From: Frankiales bacterium
GTDB lineage: Bacteria; Actinomycetota; Actinomycetes; Mycobacteriales; SCTD01
Reading direction: 5' to 3'
Assembly: GCA_025464915.1 (NCBI GenBank)
Contig: JAODNF010000177.1
Coordinates: 1-5,838, forward strand
Length of the DNA stretch: 5,838 nt
Of this stretch, positions 1 to 5,171 are shown piece after piece. The notes under the pieces were generated by a model. The model ran no database searches. It saw nothing but the letters and a program-made list of their open reading frames with translations, and was not told where the DNA came from. Position 1 is the first letter of the stretch. Each line of letters opens with the position of its first letter. Both the position numbers and the translations under genes were made by a program.

Positions 1-59
1 ACGACGATCGCGTCGGTGGCCGTGCGCCCGTCGTACCTCGTCTCGGCGGTCCCGCTCAC
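1..59 (-). CDS. Probable N-terminus of a minus-strand protein, cut by the window edge
   Basis: Reading leftward from a GTG at 59-57 gives VSGTAETRYDGRTATDAIVV, open to the edge. An AGGGGG Shine-Dalgarno-like sequence (plus positions 65-70) lies 5 bases before the GTG. All 19 third positions are G or C, and 17 of 19 first positions are purines, which is a coding-like pattern. The plus frame over the same bases (stop TGA at 70-72) also has G/C at every third position but only about half purines at first positions, so I prefer minus. The stretch DAIVV resembles the first beta strand of a Rossmann FAD/NAD-binding fold (DAIVVGxGxxG), so a flavin-dependent oxidoreductase is one guess; a sugar kinase is another. 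Twenty residues cannot settle function. Confidence 0.45.
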   Translation of the reverse strand, partial: MSGTAETRYDGRTATDAIV

Positions 60-86
60 GCGGACCCCCTGAGCGGAGGCGTTCCC

Positions 87-139
87 AGAGCCGAGCTGGA
101 GCTGTCCGCGGGGCCCGCCGAGCGCTCCATCTCGGCTCT
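87..139. repeat. Imperfect inverted repeat, 16-bp arms, possible terminator or attenuator
   Basis: Bases 87-102 pair with 124-139 in 15 of 16 positions (only 96/130 mismatched), around a 21-base GC-rich loop. This is a long, stable hairpin on either strand, with no U-tract on either side. If the left-edge gene is on minus, the hairpin lies between erpA and that gene's ribosome binding site (65-70) and would act as a second terminator or leader structure. If a plus-strand gene instead ends at 72, it would be that gene's terminator. The pairing is seen directly; the role is inferred. Confidence 0.5.
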
Positions 140-164
140 CGACGGTCGATCGCGCGCAGACATG

Positions 165-203
165 CAGCAGCGCCGCACCCCGACCCGGGAAGCGGCGCTG
201 CTG
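165..203 (-). terminator. Perfect 12-bp hairpin just after erpA, probable terminator
   Basis: CAGCAGCGCCGC (165-176) and its exact reverse complement (192-203) form a 12-bp stem with a 15-base loop. It begins 6 bases after the erpA stop codon (212-210 on minus), the usual place for an intrinsic terminator. No T-run follows on minus; U-less hairpin terminators have been proposed in high-GC actinobacteria. It could alternatively protect the 3' end of the erpA transcript. Confidence 0.55.
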
Positions 204-209
204 GAAGGA

Positions 210-569
210 CTAGTGGAAGGACTCGCCGCAGGCGCAGGAACCGCCGGCGTTGGGGTTGTCGATCGTGAAGCCCTGCTTCTCGATGGTGTCGACGAAGTCG
301 ATCGTCGCGCCGGCGAGGTAGGGGACGCTCATCCGGTCGGTGACGACCTTGACGCCCGAGCCGTACTCCTGGACGACGTCGCCGTCGAGGGAGCGCTCGT
401 CGAAGAAGAGCTGGTAGCGCAGGCCGCTGCAGCCGCCCGGCTGGACGGCGACGCGGAGGGCGAGGTCGTCGCGACCCTCCTGCGCGAGCAGGCTGGCGAC
501 CTTCTCGGCGGCCGGGTCGGTCAGGACGACGCCGGTCGCGGTGGTGGTCTCAGCGCTGGTCTCGGTCAT
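210..569 (-). CDS. erpA: ErpA/HesB-type iron-sulfur cluster insertion protein
   Basis: A 119-residue A-type Fe-S carrier of the HesB/IscA/ErpA family, which binds a cluster and hands it to apo-enzymes in the cytoplasm. The three cluster cysteines are present: C47 in PGGCSG, then C112 and C114 in the C-terminal SCACGESF. The core runs from about residue 14 (VVLTDPAAEKVASLL) to the end, and FTIDNPNAGG is typical of the family; length is normal. The first dozen residues are a Thr/Ala/Glu-rich tail. I chose the ATG at 569-567 because GAGAGG (plus 577-582) sits 7 bases upstream and the family match starts there; the frame stays open to 872 but that part is antisense-like and overlaps the kinase. 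It lies 49 bp downstream of the glycerate kinase on the same strand, so co-transcription is likely. A 12-bp hairpin follows the stop. The divergent nadA encodes an Fe-S enzyme that could be a client. IscA naming is the only real alternative. Confidence 0.93.
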   Translation of the reverse strand: MTETSAETTTATGVVLTDPAAEKVASLLAQEGRDDLALRVAVQPGGCSGLRYQLFFDERSLDGDVVQEYGSGVKVVTDRMSVPYLAGATIDFVDTIEKQGFTIDNPNAGGSCACGESFH

Positions 570-618
570 GGGGTGGCCTCTCAGAGCGGGTGGTGCTTCG
601 TGCAACGCCCCTCCATTG

Positions 619-1697
619 TCACATGTTCCACGCCCGGGCGACCTGCGAACACGCAGTGGCCAGAGCGTTACCCGGGTCGGACAGCGCCGCTTCCAGCCCC
701 ACGAGCTCCTCCAGCGAGTACGCGGACTCGATGCCGGCCGCCGCGGCCTCGCGCCGTCCGACGCTGGTGCGGCCGGCGACCACGACGCACGGCACCGCCG
801 CCTCGACGGCTGCGGCGGCCACGCCCGACACGACCTTCCCGCGCAGGGACTGCCAGTCGAACGAGCCCTCACCGGTCAGCACCAGGTCGGCACCGGCACA
901 CTTCGGGGCCAGGCCGATCGCTTCGGCCACGACCGAAACGCCGGAAACACGGCTCCCACCCGCCGCCAGGATCGCGAACCCGAGCCCACCCGCGGCGCCG
1001 GAGCCCGGGAGACCTCTGGCAGGGCGCAGGTGCGCCTCGAGGAGGTCCGCCCAGTGCGTCAGCGCGGCTTCGAGCGGGTCCAGGTCCTGTGCGCCCTTCT
1101 GCGTGGCAAACGCACGCGTCGCCCCCTCGGGTCCGAGCAGGGGGTTGTCGACGTCCGTCGCAGCGACGAGCTCGACGGCCAGCGGCTGACCGACCAGCCG
1201 GACGGCGTCCGCGAGCGCGAGACAGCCGGGCGCGAGCCGCTCTCCGTCAGCTCCCTCCCGCCGTACTCCCAGGGCCGCGAGGAACCCGGCCCCGCCGTCG
1301 TTCGTCCCCGAACCGCCGAGCCCGACCACCACCCGGGCAGCACCCGCCTCGAGGGCGGCCCGCACGAGCTGACCGACGCCGTAGGTCGTGGTCACGGCCG
1401 GGTCGCGCTCGGAGGGGTCCAGCAGCTGCAGGCCGCAGGCCTGGGCCGACTCGACGTAGGCCGTCGCGCCGTCAAGCCGGAAGGACGCCAGCGTCGGGCG
1501 GGCCAGCGGGTCCTCGACGAGCACGCTGCACGGTCCCCGGGAAGCACGTCGAGGAAGCCAGGGCCGCCGTCGGACATCGGCAGCGGCACCAGCTCGTCCC
1601 CGGGCCGCGTGCGCAGCCAGCCCTCGGCCATCGCCTCCGCGGCGGCCGCGGCCGTCAGGGTGCCCGTGAAGCAGTCCGGGGCGATCACGACGCGCAC
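619..1697 (-). pseudogene. glxK: Glycerate kinase (GlxK/GckA family) with a single frameshift
   Basis: The family phosphorylates D-glycerate to phosphoglycerate in the cytoplasm. The N-terminal frame starts at GTG 1697 (VRVVIAPDCFTGTL, then LPMSDGGPGFLDVLPG, ending near residue 54). The rest lies in another frame from about 1533 to the TGA at 621-619. Adding one G to the G-run at 1535-1538 (minus GGGG) joins them as DVLPGGPCSVLVEDPL and gives 359 residues, close to family length. All later hallmarks are intact: GVGQLV (107-112), VVVGLGGSGTNDGG (123-136), TDVDNPLLGPEGAT (181-194), GSGAAGGLG (232-240) and LTGEGSFDWQSLRGK (274-288). So one base is missing in an otherwise healthy gene: a recent mutation, phase variation in a short G-run, or a sequencing error. 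No other in-frame start exists before an upstream stop, and no clear Shine-Dalgarno precedes the GTG. It is divergent from nadA and upstream of erpA. M. tuberculosis Rv2205c is, from memory, the syntenic counterpart. Confidence 0.85.
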
Positions 1698-1777
1698 CCG
1701 GGCCAGTCTTCACCCCGGGAAGAGGCGGCGCGGCAACGGGGTTATCGTCTGTACGACGACAAGAGGAGTCGCACCCC
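1698..1777. promoter_or_regulatory. Divergent promoter region, nadA and glycerate kinase, with a small palindrome
   Basis: These 80 bases separate the two divergent starts and must hold both promoters unless these lie inside the genes. A short perfect dyad, TCGTC-TGTAC-GACGA, spans 1745-1759, just before the nadA ribosome binding site AGAGGAG (1762-1768). TATCGT at 1743-1748 fits a TAnnnT -10 element for nadA, but no good -35 is seen. A dyad over the expected transcription start would suit a repressor such as an NAD-responsive NrtR or NiaR type; I do not recognise it as any known operator, so this is inference only. Confidence 0.35.
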
Positions 1778-2941
1778 ATGACCGAGCTCGACGTGACCCC
1801 CACGCCGCTGGCGCTGCTGATGCTGGGCCGGCAGAGCGACGCGGCCTCCGAGCGCGGGGTCGACTGCCCCGGTGCCCTCCCGCCGGCGTCGGACCCCTCG
1901 CTGGTCGAGCGCGCCCGCGAGGCCAAGGCTGCCCTGGGCGGCAAGGTGTTCGTGCTCGGGCACCACTACCAGCGCGACGAGGTCATCGCGTTCGCCGACG
2001 TCACAGGCGACAGCTTCCGCCTCGCGCAGCAGGCCGCCGCCCGACCCGACGCGCCCTACATCGTGTTCTGCGGCGTCCACTTCATGGCCGAGTCCGCCGA
2101 CATCCTCACCGGCCCGGGCCAGCACGTCGTGCTGCCCGACCTGGCCGCCGGCTGCTCGATGGCGGACATGGCGACGTTCGAGCAGGTCGAGGACTGCTGG
2201 GACCAGCTCGTCGAGGCGGGGGTCGCCGACGCGACGGTCCCCGTGAGCTACATGAACTCGAGCGCAGCCATCAAGGGCTTCACCGGCCGGCACGGCGGCA
2301 CCATCTGCACCTCGTCGAACGCCCAGCGGGCCCTCGACTGGGCCTTCGGCAAGGGCACGAAGGTGCTGTTCCTCCCCGACCAGCACCTGGGCCGCAACAC
2401 CGCGGTGCGCGACCTCGGGCTGTCCCTCGACGACTGCGTCGTCTGGAACCCGCGCAAGCCGATGGGCGGCAACACCGTCCAGCAGCTGCAGGCCGCGAAG
2501 ATGATCCTCTGGAAGGGCCACTGCTCGGTGCACGGGCGCTTCACCGTCGACGCCGTCATCGACGTCCGCGCCCGGGTGCCAGGGGTGCAGGTGCTGGTCC
2601 ACCCGGAGTGCTCCTACGAGGTCGTCTCCGCCGCTGACCTGGTCGGGTCGACCGAGCGCATCATCAAGCTCGTCGAGGCGTCCCCCGCCGGATCGAAGTG
2701 GGCCATCGGCACCGAGCTCAACCTGGTGCAGCGGCTGGCGAACGCCCATCCGGACAAGACGATCGTCTTCCTCGAGAAGACCGTCTGCTTCTGCTCGACG
2801 ATGAACCGCATCGACCTTCCGCACCTCGTGTGGGCGCTCGAGGAGCTCGTCGCCGGGCGCATTCCCAACCAGATCACGGTCGAGCCGGAGACCGCCGCCT
2901 ACGCGCGTCAGGCCCTCGACCAGATGCTCGCCCTACCCTGA
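1778..2941 (+). CDS. nadA: Quinolinate synthase NadA
   Basis: NadA condenses iminoaspartate with dihydroxyacetone phosphate to quinolinate, the precursor of the NAD ring, using an oxygen-sensitive 4Fe-4S cluster in the cytoplasm. The 387 residues match the long form of the family. Visible motifs are VLGHHYQRDEV (59-69), VFCGVHFMAES (96-106), CTSSNAQ (177-183), LPDQHLGRN (199-207), WNPRKPMGGNT (223-233), WKGHCSVHGRF (245-255), LVHPECSYEV (273-282), GST (290-292) and EKTVCFCSTMNR (333-344). By comparison with bacterial NadA, the cluster cysteines should be C98, C249 and C337 or C339. The ATG has a strong ribosome binding site, AGAGGAG, 9 bases upstream. The first 40 or so residues are a variable leader. 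No nadB or nadC is adjacent, although these often follow nadA in actinobacteria, so L-aspartate oxidase or dehydrogenase must be encoded elsewhere. The DUF3043 gene follows after 4 bp. Confidence 0.97.
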   Translation: MTELDVTPTPLALLMLGRQSDAASERGVDCPGALPPASDPSLVERAREAKAALGGKVFVLGHHYQRDEVIAFADVTGDSFRLAQQAAARPDAPYIVFCGVHFMAESADILTGPGQHVVLPDLAAGCSMADMATFEQVEDCWDQLVEAGVADATVPVSYMNSSAAIKGFTGRHGGTICTSSNAQRALDWAFGKGTKVLFLPDQHLGRNTAVRDLGLSLDDCVVWNPRKPMGGNTVQQLQAAKMILWKGHCSVHGRFTVDAVIDVRARVPGVQVLVHPECSYEVVSAADLVGSTERIIKLVEASPAGSKWAIGTELNLVQRLANAHPDKTIVFLEKTVCFCSTMNRIDLPHLVWALEELVAGRIPNQITVEPETAAYARQALDQMLALP

Positions 2942-2945
2942 TCAC

Positions 2946-3467
2946 GTGACCGAGCAGACTCAGGGCAAGGGCCGCCCGACCCCCAAGCGCAGCCAGCGGG
3001 CCCGCGGGCCCGTCTCCGCGCCGCCGACCAACCGCCGCGAGGCCGCCAAGGCGCTGCGCGCCAAGCAGGCCGAGCAGCGCACAGCGATCCGCACCGGGTC
3101 CAAGGCCGGCGACGACAGGTACTTCCTCGCTCGCGACAAGGGCCCGGAGCGCGCTTACGTCCGCGACATCGTCGACAGCCAGCGCACCCTCGGCCCGATC
3201 CTGCTGCCGTACATGATCTTCGTGATCGGGATCGGCTTCACGAACGACCCGGCGCTCTACGCGATCTCGTTCCTGTCGATGCTGGCGATGTTGCTCGTTG
3301 TCGGCGGCAACTTCGTCATCCTGGGACGCGGCATCAGCAAGAAGCTCAACGCCCGGTTCCCGGACGTGAAGGCGCGCAAGCACGTCCTCTACGGGATCCA
3401 GCGCACGATGCTGATCCGTCGCTGGCGCACTCCCCCAGCCCGGGTGGCCATCGGGGCCGACGTCTAG
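2946..3467 (+). CDS. DUF3043 family membrane protein
   Basis: A 173-residue protein of unknown function, conserved across actinobacteria. Residues 1-60 are very basic and hydrophilic (PTPKRSQRAR; RREAAKALRAKQAEQR) and probably cytoplasmic, perhaps helical around 30-48. The family signature RDKGPERAYVRDIVDSQR is at 63-80. Two membrane segments follow, about 82-99 and 103-126, joined by the short turn TNDPA, which gives a hairpin with both ends on one side. The C-terminal part (130-165) is again basic. The GTG start lies 4 bases after the nadA stop and has no Shine-Dalgarno, so translation is probably coupled to nadA. From memory, M. tuberculosis Rv2206, beside the glycerate kinase and erpA homologues, is the counterpart. 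The protein lacks recognisable catalytic motifs. Confidence 0.9.
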   Translation: MTEQTQGKGRPTPKRSQRARGPVSAPPTNRREAAKALRAKQAEQRTAIRTGSKAGDDRYFLARDKGPERAYVRDIVDSQRTLGPILLPYMIFVIGIGFTNDPALYAISFLSMLAMLLVVGGNFVILGRGISKKLNARFPDVKARKHVLYGIQRTMLIRRWRTPPARVAIGADV

Positions 3468-3476
3468 GGTCGGTCC

Positions 3477-4472
3477 ATGGACTACCGACACCTCGGACGC
3501 AGTGGGCTCAAGGTCAGCGAGATCAGCTACGGCAACTGGCTGACGCACGGGTCGCAGGTGGAGGCGGACGCCGCCCACGCCTGCGTTCGCGAGGCTCTCG
3601 ATGTCGGCATCACGACCTTCGACACCGCCGACGTCTACGCCGGAACGAAGGCCGAGACCGTCCTCGGTGAGGCTCTCAAGGGCGTCAAGCGCTCGTCGTA
3701 CGAGCTCTTCACCAAGGTCTACTGGCCGACGGGCGCCGGCATGAACGAGCGCGGCCTGTCCCGCAAGCACATCCTCGAGTCCTGCAACGCCTCGCTCGAG
3801 CGGCTGCAGACCGACCACATCGACCTCTACCAGGCGCACCGGTTCGACTACGAGACGCCGCTCGAGGAGACGCTGCAGGCCTTCGAGGACCTCGTCCGCT
3901 CCGGCAAGGTCATGTACATCGGCGTCTCCGAGTGGAAGGCCTCGGAGATCGCGCAGGCGCTCGAGATCGCCGACCGGATGGGCTTCGACCGGATCGTGTC
4001 GAACCAGCCGCAGTACTCCGCGCTCTACCGCGTGATCGAGAGCGAGGTCGCGCCGCTGTGCGAGAAGGAGGGCGTCAGCCAGATCGTGTGGTCGCCCATC
4101 GCGCAGGGCGTCCTCACGGGCAAGTACGCCCCCGGCGCGCCGCTCCCGGAGGGCACCCGCGCGACCGACGAGGCCGGCGGGGCCAACATGATCAAGCGGC
4201 TGCTGTCCGACGACATCCTGCGCGCCGTGCAGGAGCTCAAGCCGCTGGCCGCCGACGCCGGGATCTCGATGGCCCAGCTCGCGATCGGCTGGGTGCTGTG
4301 CAACGACAACGTCGCCTCGGCGATCGTCGGCGCCTCGCGTCCCGAGCAGGTCCGCGACAACGCCGCCGCCACGCGCCTCGAGCCCGATCTGAAGAAGGCC
4401 GTCGACGACGTCCTCGCGGGCGTGGCCATGACCGATCCTGGCCTGACTGCCAGCCCTCCCAAACGGCCCTAA
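3477..4472 (+). CDS. Aldo/keto reductase, Kv-beta-like (AKR6-type)
   Basis: A cytoplasmic NADPH-dependent oxidoreductase with a TIM-barrel fold, 331 residues, normal length. The catalytic tetrad is visible: D49 and Y54 in TTFDTADVY, K80 in LFTK, and H121 in DLYQAH. Other family marks are YRHLGRSGLKVS at the start, GVSEW (149-153), SNQPQYSAL (175-183), WSPIAQGVLTGKY (205-217) for the phosphate-binding loop, and IVGASRPEQVRDN (283-295) for cofactor 2'-phosphate binding. The QPQYSALYRVIE and SPIAQGVLTGKY wording is closest to the potassium-channel beta-subunit-like branch; such bacterial enzymes reduce various aldehydes and ketones, and the substrate here cannot be told. ATG 3477 is preceded by AGGGTCGG (3466-3473) overlapping the stop of the DUF3043 gene, 9 bp away, so it is probably the last gene of the nadA operon. 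The tail SPPKRP is a short non-family extension. Confidence 0.95.
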   Translation: MDYRHLGRSGLKVSEISYGNWLTHGSQVEADAAHACVREALDVGITTFDTADVYAGTKAETVLGEALKGVKRSSYELFTKVYWPTGAGMNERGLSRKHILESCNASLERLQTDHIDLYQAHRFDYETPLEETLQAFEDLVRSGKVMYIGVSEWKASEIAQALEIADRMGFDRIVSNQPQYSALYRVIESEVAPLCEKEGVSQIVWSPIAQGVLTGKYAPGAPLPEGTRATDEAGGANMIKRLLSDDILRAVQELKPLAADAGISMAQLAIGWVLCNDNVASAIVGASRPEQVRDNAAATRLEPDLKKAVDDVLAGVAMTDPGLTASPPKRP

Positions 4473-4509
4473 CGGGCCATAGCCCTGCAGCTGCGGGCGG
4501 GAGCAGGCT
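4465..4509 (+). terminator. Possible weak terminator hairpins after the aldo/keto reductase
   Basis: GGCCC-TAAC-GGGCC (a 5-bp stem at 4465-4478) overlaps the TAA stop. A second potential stem pairs AGCC(C)TGC at 4481-4488 with GCAGGCT at 4503-4509, with one bulged base. Neither is long and no T-tract follows, so termination is possible but not shown. The next gene could still be read through. Confidence 0.3.
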
Positions 4510-4536
4510 TCGGTGCCCGACGTCAGGAGCACACCA

Positions 4537-4944
4537 ATGACCACGACCATCCCGCAGCAGGACCTGAGCATCACCTACACGTCCACGAAGCAGGACGCGC
4601 AGCTCATCCTGTCGGTCCTCAACGGGCCGATGGCAACGCGCGCGTTCGACGGGATGGACATCCTGTTCGGCTACGACACCGCCCCGACCTTCGAGCAGTT
4701 CGACGCCGACCACCCGCACGGCAGCGAGGGCGCCCGCGCCGTCTCCGCCCTGCTCGGCATCAACGAGACCATCGGCACGTTCGTGAAGCAGGGACTGCTC
4801 GACCGCGGCTTGGTCTACGACATGTTCTGGATCGCAGGCATCTGGGAGCGGTGCGCGCCGATCGCCACGCACTACCGCGCGAAGACCGGCGTGCCCGAAA
4901 TGTACGAGAACTTCGAGGCCCTTGCCCAGGGCCAAAGCAGCTAG
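4537..4944 (+). CDS. DUF4760-like hypothetical protein
   Basis: A soluble, probably mostly alpha-helical protein of 135 residues with no signal peptide or membrane segment. The pattern (helical start, FEQFDADHPHGSEGARAV, then a helix with INETIGTFVKQGLLDRGLV, YDMFWIAGIWERCAPIATHY, and the end MYENFEALA) resembles actinobacterial proteins annotated as DUF4760; I recognise the style rather than a catalytic motif, and no function is known to me. I chose ATG 4537 because AGGAG (4525-4529) lies 7 bases upstream; a GTG at 4513 in the same frame is placed before that site and is less likely. It is 64 bp after the aldo/keto reductase. It converges with the small minus-strand gene, and the two stop codons overlap within one CTAG. 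Confidence 0.75.
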   Translation: MTTTIPQQDLSITYTSTKQDAQLILSVLNGPMATRAFDGMDILFGYDTAPTFEQFDADHPHGSEGARAVSALLGINETIGTFVKQGLLDRGLVYDMFWIAGIWERCAPIATHYRAKTGVPEMYENFEALAQGQSS

Positions 4945-5153
4945 GGCGCCTCGAGGCCCATCGGGCCGTAGACCTTGCGCTCACCCTCGAAGAGGGTGAC
5001 CTGCGCGACGCCTGCGGCCAGCAGCTCGCGCCAGACCTCGCCCACCCACGACTCCGCGTCGGACTGCGTCGGGGAGTCCGGCTGCGGGGGCGCGTCCGGA
5101 CCCGCCTCCACCGGCGACCCGTCGGGACCCTCGTAACGCCACGTCCAGCTCAT
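4941..5153 (-). CDS. Small conserved actinobacterial hypothetical protein, 70 residues
   Basis: This 70-residue acidic protein begins MSWTWRYEGPDG, has a Pro/Asp/Ser-rich linker at about 18-32, and then a compact domain, AESWVGEVWRELLAAGVAQV (33-52), followed by TLFEGERKVYGPMGL. I recognise this as a small conserved actinobacterial family (typically MSWTWRYE at the start, helix SWxGExWRELLxxGVxxVTL, end VYGPMSL) with no assigned function. The ATG at 5153-5151 is where family similarity begins, although the frame stays open upstream. No Shine-Dalgarno is seen. TAGCCT (plus 5161-5166) lies 7 bases before the ATG, as expected for a leaderless mRNA. Its stop shares CTAG with the convergent gene. 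Confidence 0.85.
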   Translation of the reverse strand: MSWTWRYEGPDGSPVEAGPDAPPQPDSPTQSDAESWVGEVWRELLAAGVAQVTLFEGERKVYGPMGLEAP

Positions 5154-5171
5154 GACTGGCAGGCTATCGGC
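5154..5171. promoter_or_regulatory. 18-bp gap between divergent starts, candidate leaderless -10
   Basis: Only 18 bases separate the ATG of the small minus-strand gene from the GTG of the hydrolase. Minus-strand TAGCCT (plus 5161-5166) matches TAnnnT and would put the transcript start at or near the ATG 7 bases on. On plus, GGCAGG (5158-5163) is a weak Shine-Dalgarno 8 bases before the GTG. The hydrolase promoter must therefore lie within or beyond the small gene. Motif positions are observed; promoter activity is inferred. Confidence 0.35.

Noticed and set aside
570..872. N-terminal extension of erpA to a start at 872
   Set aside because: The extension overlaps the kinase, is not family-like, and a good ribosome binding site precedes the ATG at 569.
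162..1781. Long plus-strand open frame (539 codons) across erpA and the kinase
   Set aside because: It is antisense to two recognisable genes; the translation is Arg/Pro/Gly-rich with no domain, as is usual for shadow frames in high-GC DNA.
1698..1944. Kinase start in the second frame at 1944
   Set aside because: That part overlaps nadA and its control region; family similarity in that frame begins only after the frameshift, while the true N-terminus VRVVIAPDCF starts at 1697.
541..2637. Plus-strand open frame of 698 codons running into nadA
   Set aside because: It crosses the nadA start in another frame and has a low-complexity Arg/Gly/Pro composition; nadA is clearly the real gene.
1742..2824. 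Minus-strand open frame of 360 codons opposite nadA
   Set aside because: It is antisense to a gene with all NadA motifs, and its His/Val/Gly/Asp-rich composition is typical of a shadow frame.
4513..4536. GTG start at 4513 for the DUF4760-like gene
   Set aside because: The AGGAG at 4525-4529 would lie inside the coding part and is ideally placed for the ATG at 4537.
2874..4574. Minus-strand open frame of 566 codons opposite DUF3043 and the aldo/keto reductase
   Set aside because: It is the antisense shadow of two well-supported genes, with no motif of its own.
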